A stretch of 64,000 bases of DNA from Lanius collurio. Taxonomy: Eukaryota > Chordata > Aves > Passeriformes > Laniidae. Both the position numbers and the translations under genes were made by a program. The stretch is from positions 14,185,647-14,249,646 of the forward strand of contig JACBWW010000018.1 of NCBI GenBank assembly GCA_020086605.1, read 5' to 3'. This document shows positions 13,601 through 25,963 of the stretch, piece after piece (the stretch's first letter is position 1; each line of letters begins with the position of its first letter). A model generated the notes under the pieces. The model saw nothing but the letters and a program-made list of their open reading frames with translations, was not told where the DNA came from and made no database searches.

Positions 13601-16329
13601 AATGAACTCGAATTTCACAAGGGCGAGAGGCGCCCTCGAACCCCGGCAATTGCTCGGCTCATGGCACAGAGCCATCAGCTGGGAGATGCAAAGTCGCAGA
13701 GCAGCATCTGACAATGAAGTTCACAAGTCGTTAACCAGCAATGTAAAGATGTTCTCGACAGGCTGCAAGTGAAACGACCTCCCAGGTTTAACACTTAGTC
13801 TTCATAATATGCGGGAGACTTTTCTGAAGAGAGTAATTGGCCAAAAGGAAATGAACAATAAACCCCATGATGTAAGTCAATGCTCCTGAGAACTTCTAAT
13901 TTTTTTTTCAGTTAACATTCTCTCTATTACTATTTCTCTGTATGTAACATGGATGAAAGATCCTGGGTGAACTGGAGTCCTGTGCCCATCCTTAGAAGGC
14001 TGAAGTCAGAGGACGTTTCAGATCAAGGTTGTTAATCCTGGTAAACATAAAATTTTCATCTGATCTGAAACAAAAGGTGTCCTTTCATGTTTGAGCCACT
14101 CAACTTTTTTTAAAACCACTTAAAATACTTCAGATTTGCATTTTTTTCCTTAAGATTTGACTTCTATTTCAAGCACATTAAAATTCTCCCCTCCACTCCT
14201 TTTTAGTCAAAACTCTTCACTGAATTCTTCTTCAGTTTATAAATAGTTTTGGTCCCTCTAAACCATCATTTTTGTGACTTTCATATTTCTGGAAAAAAAG
14301 GCACTGCTATTATTAGTCATCTACAGTCTTCAAGACATTACCCAAAGTATTGTCAAACAACTTCTGTTCCACTATTACTGGGAGGACACCCTATTAAATG
14401 GATGGTTTTTTCTTTGGCCAGTCACTTCAGACAGGTTTCTCAACCCACAGTTGTGAAATCAGCTATCAAATTGAGGCTGAAAAATATGCTTGGAGGAAAT
14501 TTCCAGTTTGTTCTCACACGTTTGTGTGCTCCCAGTAGCCTTTTGACCGAGCCCAAGCCATCATATTCAGGTTCACCAAGAATTACACCTGTCCATAGGG
14601 TGGGGAATATGTGTGGGATCCCACCCTAATGGACAAGTGCATTGGGTTGGGCTGCATTAAGTCATGAAAAAGTCAGGTACCTGGTGTTACAGTATAACAG
14701 GAAATTTAATGTTTTGGATATAAACATAGTTTCATGGGGAGGGAGCAGTTTATAAAAAGCTGTGACTCCCCATCACTTTCCAGATATATCTGTGGGTAAT
14801 GTCTGGTTGGTTCTTCCTTTTAGCTCCACTTTTCTGCTCTTGCCACACCTCAGATATAATTAAAACCTTTGCTACCTGTACTTAAGTCAGGTTTAAAGTA
14901 CAATTTTTAACACATCCAATGAAATTAAAGCTCTCCTTTGCAAAGGGTGATAGGAGAAAAGTTAATAGAAAACAAGCATCATGTAGCACGCCAGGTAAAT
15001 AAATTCAAATCTGGACTTCCTTGTGAGGGAAAATATGGGGCTACAACTCTTCCCTTCTCCATGAACACTCTGCTCTGCTGGTGAAAGGATATTTCCTTAA
15101 GCTTTTTATCCAGTGAAATCACCTAACCTATCCTTTTCAGGCATGGAATTTTTCTGCTCACACATGCTGTCAGTTGTTCTGTGGGGTTATTTCTCATGCA
15201 AACCAAAATAGTTCCTGATTTAAAATGTTCCTCAACCTGACTGTTCACATGATAAATGACATAATGGAGTCACATTCGTTAGCACCAGAAGCAAACTCCA
15301 AAATAGAAGCAGACAATTACTAAACAAACATTCTGTAATTATCTTTTCTTTCCTGACCAGCTGAACGATGAAGAAAGCAGCAATGCGTAGAGCTCATGAT
15401 TAGAGCTGGTCATTTAGGCAAGAAAAAATATCGGACTCTGGTGTATTTCATCAATCAGACTGAGGAGGGAACTGGTTTCAGCCGATGGAACCAATATTGT
15501 GGTGGATGTTGATCATTTCCCAGTGTTGCCTCCCACTGACTTCCCTTTTTATATTTTTAATCCGTCTCCCAAATCACTTCACCCAGCTGTATATTCTTCT
15601 GTCTCGCATTAATAATTAATTCCATTGCTTTTGGTATGCCCTTGACCTTCAGCCATTTCCAACACCTTGATATAAATCTTTGGATGTATTGCACTACATA
15701 TTCCGTTATAGGTGTTTGAATAGCACATGGAGGTGTTCACACGCAGGCATGTCCTCATAAGAATGGCAAGATAATTTTGCAGACCTTTTTTACTACTTCT
15801 TTGGTGCTCATTAGTCCATTATCTGGCAACATAACAGTCTTATTCTGAGGCACACCACTATTTCAATTACAGAATGATCATAATTAGACTCTCTGCTCAT
15901 TAGGACTACCTATGGGAATCTGTATAAATCTTAATTAAAAGAAGAAGAATTGCTTGTTGTTTAAACATGAGTTTAACCTTAAATAGGAATCTGCAAATTA
16001 AGGAAAAGTTTAAGTGCTCTTTTACACATAGGGAAGGTAACACTTACTGATGACTTGCTCAAGCAAAATAAGCGTTCCAGATGTTCGAGGCAAAACAGCT
16101 CACAGATGTTGCACCTGCTTGTAAAGGGATTCATGGACTCTGACTCCGGGCTGACACCTCTGCTCTGTGTATCTCGGGTCCAGTCCCCAAGGGTCATGGT
16201 TACCTCAGAAATGTTGGCTGTGGGATTATTTGTTGAGGATTCAGAGAAGGCTCAAGGCCGTTCCTGCCTGGGGCACTGCTGGGCCTCTTCTGCTGGCTGG
16301 TAAAGCCACGTCTTGCCTGGCAGTAGAGG
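7700..16329. other. Intergenic stretch without recognised genes
   Basis: Between the CpG island and the CR1 fragment I recognise no exon. Open frames are short (at most 126 codons) and lack family similarity. There is an AAT trinucleotide repeat at 9129-9144 and a CpG-bearing patch at about 13,580-13,780 that stands out from its AT-rich surroundings. Confidence 0.6.
9129..9144. repeat. AAT microsatellite
   Basis: About five tandem AAT units. It is a short simple repeat with no gene context. Confidence 0.85.
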
Positions 16330-16573
16330 GGCAGAGAGTTTGGTTTCTTTTAGACTGAATGTTAGGAAGAAATTTCTTACTGTGAGGGTGGTGAGAAACT
16401 GGCACAGATTGCCCAGAGAAGTTTTGGATGCTCCATCCCTGCAAGTGTTCAAGGCCAGGTTGGATGGGGCTCTGAGCAACCTGGATAGAGAAAGGTGTTC
16501 CTGCCAGTGGCAGAGGTGTTGGAACTGGATGATCTTTAGGGTCTCTTCCAATCCAAACCATTCTATGATTCTT
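16330..16573 (+). mobile_element. CR1 LINE 3' end fragment (5'-truncated)
   Basis: The plus strand encodes the end of the CR1 ORF2 polyprotein in one open frame. It includes the typical block RLNVRKKF..TVRVVRNWHRLPRE, then DAPSLQVFKARLDGALSNL. This is followed by the CR1 3' untranslated tail with the diagnostic GGTCTCTTCCAATCC and the terminal CCATTCTATGATTCTT, matching the octamer ATTCTATG repeat that ends CR1 elements instead of a poly(A) tail. Only about 240 bases remain, so it is a dead 5'-truncated copy, as most CR1 copies are. CR1 is the dominant LINE of birds and other sauropsids. The reading frame is still open through the fragment, which suggests moderate rather than great age. The exact 5' edge is uncertain by about 20 bases. 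Confidence 0.95.
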
Positions 16574-19385
16574 AATATGCCATTCTGGCAAACATTTAAT
16601 TTGTTGAATGAAGAACCAGTTTCTTTCGATGTGAAGCAAAAATTGTCACTCGGGAATATCTTGAACAGGAGAGTCTGAAGTGTAATAATTATTCATTCAA
16701 AATATTCAGCATGTATTTACAAAGAAAGAGGTACAACTGCAATGCAGGGTGATGATTTACCATTCCCAAAAGTGTTTATGACAGATATTATCATTAGTTA
16801 GCTCCTGATGAGCCCTAACATGGGAGTGTTTGGCGCTGTGAAGTTTTGTGGCTCCGTGGAACTGGGTTTCTGAAAAACCATGGCACAAGTCCTCTCTGGG
16901 GTTTGTTCCATACCATGAAAGACCAAGCTGAGGGGATTGCTAGAGACTTGCCTAAAGCAGAGCATGGACACCCATTGTAGCAGAGCTTGTGAATCCCACA
17001 GGTTTCCTGCGTGCCAGCCTGCAGAAGAGGGAGCTGTTTCAAGTCCCCAGGGAGCAGCTCTCCAATTTTCCTCTCCTGCTGTAGCCAGCTGTGCTTGTAC
17101 TTCTGGAAGCAGCTAAGCAAATCTTTTGCATTTCAGTTACATATCCAAAGGGCTTGTGCCTTTGTTATTGCTGGTAGCATCTGTCATCCCCTCCTGAAAC
17201 AGCTCTCCAGGCGTGCGGTGGATAAAATGTGGTGGTACTATGGATCAAATCAACTACTGCTGGTTCCTGTAACAAAATAAGGAACATCCCAGCCTTGCCT
17301 TCAACAAAAGGAAGAAGGTTTAACTTGCAAAGCAATAATTCACAAGGCATCTGTTGTCCTCTATTAACCTTAAGATTAGCCTAGAGAAACATGGAAGACC
17401 AGCCCTTTTCCCCTCCAGGTGGTGTCCAGGGCTTTACCTGATAAAAGGCTACGAGGTAAAGACAGCTCTGTCTTACAGTTTTTTGTAACAAGGAGAGGAT
17501 TAAAGATCCAAACAGAGCTGCTTCATCACCATGGCCTAGTGAATGGTAGGGGCAAGCAGAGCTGCTGGCTCATGGCCCACCTGCCCAGTTGTCAGACACA
17601 TGAGTTTCCCTGGGAGAACCGGGAACCTTTTGGTTTCAGTGATGAATCAAAAAAGTGGAAAGATTGCTCTAAACACTCTTCCAAGCAAATTTGTGGAGTT
17701 CTACCTTTTTTCTGATGAGTACTCCTCACCCCTGTTTCATGCTAATGCAATAAACAGTTTGTCAGAAGTATCATACAAGGGTTGAATTGCTCAGGTCTTG
17801 AGAACAGTGTCATAAAACTAAACCTTATGAAATTACAGGTATAAAAATCAATGCATTTTCTTTATTTCCTTACTTTTTGAAAATATCTCTTCTGCTGTTT
17901 TTTTAGACAAAATTATTGAGTATCGCTCACATTAATTTGTTGGGGGGTTTCCAAAAAGTATTGTCTTGGTAAGAACAGAAAATTCTGTCTCTCTGTGCAG
18001 TCTATCTCTGCATACAAATGATTGTTTTTAGCTGTGATTTTCTAACTCCCAAGGGAATTAATGAGCAAAGAAGAGCTCTCCATAATGCGTGCATGTATGT
18101 GTATATGTCTGTATATAGAGTTTATATTGCTTATTTATTATTTATGTCACAGGAGCTTATTCAAAACATTACTCTATCTTTTTTCTTTGAAAAATATTCA
18201 TCTAGAAAAATTACTGACCTGTCTCTTTGCCTTGTCCGTCTCAGTGCCAGCACAGGTCCCTTTGTGTGACCCTGCAGTGGGTCCAGTGCAATGGCTCAGC
18301 CTGTGGCAGGCCAGGGCTGGGAGCTGAAGGGCCTGATTCATTCGTAGGGTTCCAGTTGCTGGTACATCTGAGACCTCCTGCATGACACCAGGTAAGTCCC
18401 CTGCAGGGATGGCAGTGGGGACAGGTGCTCTGGATGATGTGGGATGCAGTCCATGGCCCCATGGAGCAGAGCCTCCCCACATCCTGTGGCCCTGAGGAAA
18501 GCCTCCAGCACTCCAGAGGGAGCTGGGACCTGAGACTGCAGCATCCTGCTGGCAATGTCACTCTTCTGAGGCAGAAAGACACAGCAGGCTCTTTTGATTA
18601 AAAATAGGTCAAGATTTAATTGAAATTAAGGAACATTTTTGGTATTGCAGAAATTTGAACCAGTGTTGAACCTTCCTTTTTTTTTTTTTTCCCATTTGAT
18701 GCTCATTATTTGAAAGATGTGAAAAATTTCTGGATTTCTGCAGTTGGTGGTGATCCAGGAATGTAATAAAGCTCTCCCCTCACTGCCCTCTCCCCCAGAA
18801 TAATTCCTGAAGATTTATTCATCATTTCACACATCACTAACTAAACATCCCCCTTCCCATCACTGGCCTGATGGAGACTTAGTACATTACTGTGTAAAGC
18901 AGAACGATCATGATCTGAAATGCAATACACAGGCAATCTCAGTATCCTTGAGGTATCTCTGCCAGGAGCATGGAAAGCAGTTCAATTTCAAGAGTAATGA
19001 GACTAATTTGCAAGTCTCTTCTACTGAGCCTTTTGTGATTTTGCTGCTCTCTCCAACAGTTACAAGTCTTGACTAATAAATAGTGTTATTATATATAATA
19101 CAGAACATTTCCATGTCTCACTGTGCAGTGTGGCTGGAGAGGGTAGACCTCAGCTTGATTTCTGTAATATTTTCCAATTAGATGACCAGACTTCAGTGTT
19201 CAAAACTCCTGTTTGGTGGAGGTTTGCAATCATGGCTCCTTAGCAACTGAAGTAACATTAAATTAAACTGATAAATGATGCTCTAAAAAAAAATTAAGAA
19301 CTTCATCAGAGTGATTAATTTGTGATGCCCTTTTAGGAAAGGTTTACAGGATGTGATGTGCATTTTCTATCTGCCAAGTGCAGTT

Positions 19386-19471
19386 CTTCATCAGCTGGGT
19401 ACATAAGCTTTGCAAAACTGTTTTCTGATGAAGTGTAGAGTAGACCTACTCACCCCACCCAGCTGATGAGG
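19386..19471. repeat. Inverted repeat, 15-nt arms
   Basis: The left arm CTTCATCAGCTGGGT (19,386-19,400) pairs with the right arm ACCCAGCTGATGAGG (19,457-19,471) with a single G-T mismatch. The spacer is 56 bases. Each arm contains an E-box CAGCTG core. I see no flanking target duplication that would identify a transposon. Confidence 0.8.
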
Positions 19472-22400
19472 AAAGATCTACCCCTTTGTGGAAGTTGTTT
19501 TTTCTTTTCCACCCTTCCTGCAGTCCTGGGAAGTCCTGGCCAGCCTGGGAGATGTGAAAACTGTCACTTGAGGCACAGGCCAGCCATCAGGGCTGGGACA
19601 TCAGGAGATGAAGCCCCAGCCCTGGCGCTATGGACGAACTCACCCCAGCACCTGTTTCTACCATGCTGGGCCACTTCTTCTCATGCACAAGATACTGAAC
19701 TCAAAACAAAAGAAAAACACAACCTCCACACCCCAAATCCTGTTTTACCATTCCTCCTCTGTCTTTTCCTCCTTGGTTTAATTAAAACCACAGTTTTAAT
19801 CTAGCAGATGGAAGGCTTTGAGACTAAGCCTATTCATTTCTTGGTGATGAGAAAGAGCCTGCTCTGCCCACTCAGAGGGACAGGCAGCAGGTCCTTCCTC
19901 CTACGAGCTGCTCCTCCATGTAGGCTTCCCTGCTGGGCAATGCTGACACCTCTGAGGGGTGGAGGCAGTAGGAGTGAGGTTTGGGGTCGATCTCCCGTAG
20001 AGTGAGGTGATGCTGTGCCTACAATCCCAAGCGCACCCAGAGAGCCTGCCTGTATGAACCTGGAGAAAAGGATCAATGCTCAGGTCAAGGCAAGGCTGTG
20101 GGCACTTTTTCTTGACTGAGCTTCCCAACCATTTCCATCTTTCCTCTGGACTATCCTGACATGTGCCACTGGCCTGCTGTGACTTCCAGCTCCTTCCCAG
20201 TGAAGTCACTGGTGAAAAGCTGCTTGTTTTATACCCTCCAGCTCCCTTTTCTTTTCCAGTGATTGCTGTAGATTGCTGGCAATCCTTCTGACATGTGCAC
20301 TTAATCAGTTTGTGACAGGAAGATGGGTCAATGGGCGAGCTTTGAATAAACAGTAAGAGCTCAAAACTGGAAATAGGGATTGCTTTGCTGAGCACAATTC
20401 TGGTGTCCTGGCTCCCACTACAGCCAGAAGAAAGTAAGAGAGTAATTATGAGTTATGTTTCTTCTGCACCTCTGTTAGTGTGAATCTAGTTTCTGCATCA
20501 TAACAGAAAAGCTTTCCAAAAAATATTGTTCTGCAAATTTTCCATAGCAATCTCCAATTTTTTTTCTGAATTATGTTTGGCTCTTTTCCTAAATAATTTC
20601 TAGCAGCCTTGGATTTCACAGGGCATTTATACATTTGCTGTAAAATCTTTTGATGAGCTTTAAAAGGTTGGATTAAAGAATTTGACACCCGGGAACTACC
20701 TGCCAGTTGGCTGACAGTGCCTTCCAGCTTCACTCCCCTCTGTTGCTGTTACCAAGCAAATTCTTGCCCAGAGAATATTTCTGATTTGCCTTGATGATGG
20801 CAGTGACTCTCAAAGTATCTTCAGACTCCTCATTGATAAAGACTAAACCATCTCAGGCTGGCCTCCATCAAATTAACAAATTACTCCCACTGGATTGCAC
20901 TGTTTTGAGGTGTGTCCCAATCCTTTCCCCTGAAGCCACTGGAGATGGAAGCAGACACCTCCAGGTTAGTTGTTTCATCTCCAGGCAAACTAGTCCATCC
21001 TTAGGTTGGTACATCTGCTTTCCCAGGCAACATGAAGCTGAAATTTACAATATATTCTCCACCCCCCTTCTTAACAAATTTTATAACAGGATTTATCTCT
21101 GCTTCTTATTCTGCAACTGTAGCCCACAGACCAATGAACAGGTCACTTGCTCCTGGCATTCTCCTCTTGCCTCTCAAGGCAGCCCTCTGTGATCTTTCCC
21201 TGCCATGTACAATCACATTTTCCAGTGCTTGTGCAGAATAATGGATGTCCATGGAATCTATGCAGCCCAAACCTTCTTTCTGGTTTGAAAACATGGCCTT
21301 TCTAGCATTATTTGCCCAATAGTCTGTAAAACACCAGACTATGGGTCATCAGAGAAGCACAGGAAGCCCAGCTAACCCACTGATTTTAGTGGGGAGGATC
21401 TGTTTTAGTGCAATGCTCCCACTGTTCTGTTGTTTTTCAGAAAATGACATAAAAATATTCTTACAGATGTTATGAGCACCAAGAAAACGGGTATTTTGTC
21501 TTGGACCACATAAAAGTTTGTTGTTTCCTCTCACTTTTAATGTCACCACTCATGAATTCTGTTTATAATGTTTTGTATAGTCCACTGTGTTTCCCTCACT
21601 CCATGCTGTCCTCAAGCTCTTCAGGCAGACAGCAGCTCTGTCACAACTGGATGTGATGCTGGAATTTACCTTCCTTTAAGGAAGATGATTTTCCATAGTG
21701 TAATTCTAGATTTATTGAATTAAGTCTTAAACCTCAAGAGGTAAAGTGGGCTGTATTTTATACAGAAAATGGTTTTCCCTGCCAGATGAAATCTTAGGGC
21801 AGAGTGTCTCATTTTATATAGCTGCTTGGACATTTCTCTATCTTGGGATTAATGGTGATGGGGTAATTTAGATTCTGTAGCAACCTGAGATAGCTGGATT
21901 TACAGAGTTATCAGTCCAGCCACTTACAGACATCTTTGCTTTAATTGAGTTTAGTGCTGTGCAAACGATGAACTTGATGAAGGAAAGGCTTTTCCACCTG
22001 CCTTGAGAATAAAGGCTCAGCTGAGGCAGGACCAGCACTGCCTTTATTGCCAGTGCAGTACCCAGAGGTGGGATGGCAGAGCAATGCTGTCTGGAGGTGC
22101 TGTCACAGCCTGTGCAGAGCAGGAGGGAGGTTTTCTGCCTTGTGATGCCTGTCCCAAAGTTTGAGCTGAAGCAGAGCAAGGGGAGCTCCTAGACCAGGTA
22201 AATCTGTTTTTGAAGTGTATTTGTTTGCATCACCTAATCTTTTAAAGGAACAGAGTGGTGTGAACATATGACTGATGGACTGATGTCCATCTATCTCGTT
22301 CCTCTGGCTCCATAAACTGCTGGCCATTTTTAGCCTGATTTGAATCATCTCAAACCATCTCAAACCTAATGATGACTTCCTACAAGTTTAAAAAAAAATA

Positions 22401-25400
22401 GTTGATGGGTAGAAAAGACAGAAAAGATAGAACTGTTAATCCTCCCCTGAGGAGGAGGAAGACACATCAAATGCAACAACATTGGGACAATATGAGTCTG
22501 TAACTGTCAGACTGAGACCTCAAGTGGGAAAGGACCATCTCCCTAACCAGGACCAGCTTCTCAGCTTTACCCAATGCATCAGAAATGCCAATCTCCTGCT
22601 GTCTCACTCAAAGCCTGGCCACCCTCTCGTTTTTCTCACTGCCTTGGCAGGAGATTTGTGAGTACATCACCATGTGCCATTTCAAGCTTCATTTGAATAA
22701 GCGTCCCATATAATAGACTTTTATAGCTCTCTTCTGTGAATTCTAAATTAACACAACTAATTAAAATGTTCCAAAGTTTTATGTAAATAACTAATTAGCA
22801 TTTGAGAAGGAATAGTAAATTCACAGATGGTCGTGCTCTGCTCAGGGCCCACCATGCACCAGTGTTGGGGCCTTGGTGCAACATCCTGCCTGGCAGGACC
22901 AGACTGCCCAGGTTTCACCCCAAGGGTGACCCAGCACCATCCGCCCTGCCTGCAGGCTCTGGGAATTCTGAATGTCATAGGATTAGGCCCATTCTCTCTG
23001 TCCCTGACATCAGGGCTTGCAAGAGTAAGGAGAGCATGGGAGTGTGGATGAGAACATCAAGGAAGAAGAGGTGTGTGCACAGGAGATGAGGTGAGTGTCT
23101 GAGCTGCGATTTTCAGTGTTTGCACTGGTGTTGCTGTAAGGATGTTCCTCTGGAAAACCTTCCAGGGCTGGAAGCTGCTATGCTTAACATAGCTGAACCT
23201 CAGCACTGCTGGGTTCCAGCCCCAGCACACCCACTGAGATCCTGGAAGACTCTGTTCTGTCCCACAAACCATTGTCCAAGGACCACAACTGGGAATGAAG
23301 CTAAATATTTTCTTCCTCTTTCATAGGATTAGAGCTCATCGATCTCTGTAGCACAGTGGAGAGGTGGTGCAGGAGTAATAACTTGTAAGAATGGGGAGAT
23401 ATAAAAAATAGCTCTGCTTCTAATGCTGATTGCCATCCAGGTAGAAGTTGCAAAGTGTCCCTACTCTGACATCTGGACTCTCATGTGTATCAGGAACCCC
23501 ACATTTATACAGCCCGTGGCAACCTGCACATCTAAGTGCTGGTGCAGCACAAAAGCCACCCCCACAAATACAAGGAGGGAGTGGGCCAGTTGGAGTTTGT
23601 TTGCTCTAGAAGAGGGAGACTATCACTAGAGAAAATGAGGATGGAGGGATTCACTTTCCCTTCCTATAGAATAGGTCCTACAGAATTACCCTCACCTCTT
23701 CCAAGGGCAGCTCTGAGTGTTTGCACCTTTCTCTTCCAGAGCTGTAAAGACCTGTGGGAGATGGAGAAGTTATGAAAATCTGCTTTGGAGTAAGATAAGG
23801 GGTTTTGGTGTATTTAAGCAGGTCTCTAAGGAAGGGAAATGAGACTGGAAAGATTAATGTTGTTAGGACAATTTTGCTTGGCCAGAGGGAAATCGAGAGA
23901 GCAGAAGCAGAAGTCAGTGGGGAAATCAAAGGATGAGTTAAAAGAAAGGAGTGTGAAGAGCCTGGCTGTTTGTGTTGAAATTATAAACAGGAGTGTGTTT
24001 TTCAGATATATTCTTGGGGTAGATGTAAAAGTGGGAGATTAAGTAAAACAGTAAAGCTGTTGAGGGGGAGAAAGGGCTAAGCTAAGCCTTCCTATTGCGT
24101 GGTCTTATTTGCAGTCCCTGTCTGCCCTGGAAGCATCCCCCATATCTCTCTCTGTTTATATATGCAGAAAATTCCTGCAGAGTGGAGAGGAAGATGCAAG
24201 CTCTCCATCTGGTCTTCCAGACATTGTTTCTCATGCTGGCACCAGCCTGGAGGGGAGGTGAGCTCTGAATTGGGTGGCCAGAGGGCAGCCTGGCTCATGG
24301 TAGAGGGCTTTGGAGGGGAAGCAAACCCAGAGGAGCCTCATTGTCTCATCCTTACCCTGATCCTACTCTCACCTCTGAAGCATCCTTGGGGAGCACAAGG
24401 TGGGTGTGTACACAGTATCTCACCCCAAGCATCAGCTCACCGTGTTCCCAGGCAGAGCATTTGGCATTTTATCTGTCACAAGAGAAATGCTGGAGAGCAG
24501 CCTGCTGATCCCATGTTTCTTGAATCCTTAAATGCTGTTATCAACCCTCACTAATTCTGGGCACACAGGAGCATGGCTATAGCCTGTTCTGAACTGATTG
24601 TGCCTGCAAGAAATGAGGGTCTGAAATCACTGCCCATCCCTGCATGGAGCCCAGGTGAGCTGGGGGTGCTTGGCAGGGGACAGGCTGCACCTGAGGCCCC
24701 CAATAATTCAAAATAAATCCAGAAAGGGCACCTGGAAGAAATTCAAGATGCATGGGAGGGTGGTAAGCAACCAAGTGTGGTAAGAGTAGGTATTTGGATC
24801 ATCTGAGGAAGTCTTAGACTGAAATGTTAGCAGGTGCCTTCATTTAAGGACATAGAACACGGAGCCTTTAGTGCCTGGGGTCTGGGTGTTGCAGGAGGCA
24901 CAAGAGACATGCCCATGTCCCTGTGCTCACATAGCCCCTCTTGCAGAGCTAGAAACCCCTGGACCACAGGGTTTCCTGCTGAAGAAGCACATGTGCCAGC
25001 TCTTAATGACCAGCATGATGATGTATTTCTGCATTCATTGCTAAACGGTTCTGCCTGGAAAATTGCCTCAAAAATGTGTTTCAGGATGTGCCAGATAGTC
25101 TCATGCTAATTTCTCAGCCAAAATCTCCCATGTGGTGTCCAGTGTGATATCAGCAACTCAAAGACAGGGAAAATGAAGCCTCTATTTGCTTTCAAGCAAT
25201 TTATTCTCCTTTTGTCTTTTTACATCCAGCAGCTAAGTAAATTACAGGGATGAAAATACTAAAGGCTTTTAATTTTTTCACTGTAATTTCTTAGCTCCTG
25301 GCAATGGAATAACAACAAAAATAAGAGGTATTATGAGAAAGTACTAAAGCCTAACTATAATTTTTAATTATTAAATCCACATACCATTTTAACTGATTAA

Positions 25401-25932
25401 AAGAGGGCCTGTTGGAGTACAAAGAAACAGTAGCAGACTTCAGGGCTCAAGTAGTTGTAATCAGCTTCAATTTCACATTAGAAAATGAAAAGAGAAAAAT
25501 TTCTCCTGGTGATAACTTTGTAATTCTGGTATGCTTCATCTTTCTCTTTATTCAAGCTGCTTTTAATTTTATCAGCTTTAACATTCATTCTGCTTTCCTG
25601 ATTCTTAACTCTTGAGGGTTATCCAGCTCTTGGAACTGATTTCTGATATGCTCTATGTGAGGTACAGTGGTATCTGGAGAGATTGAGATGAAAGATCTCC
25701 TAAACTCTTTTTCCAGGTGAGCTGTAACACACAGAAGTTCATGGCTGTTTGGGAAGTCAGTGATAGAGCTGGGAATTATCTCATGTCCTAATGTCCAAGC
25801 CAGAAATAAGAGAAGTCCAACTATCATTTGTTTCTCAGGTGCAGTAGATCTCAAAACGTAATTCTGAGCTCTGAATTCTCCCAAAACACAACACAACTGC
25901 CAGGCTTAACCCAAATCCTGTTATTTTGGCAC

Positions 25933-25963
25933 TTTTTTTTTTCTTTCTTTTTTTTTTTTTTTT
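25933..25963. repeat. T-rich tract
   Basis: About 31 bases of T are interrupted by two C, directly followed by AG. On the plus strand it mimics a polypyrimidine tract plus acceptor; on the minus strand it looks like an A-rich tail. No recognisable exon or retroposed body adjoins it. Confidence 0.85.
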
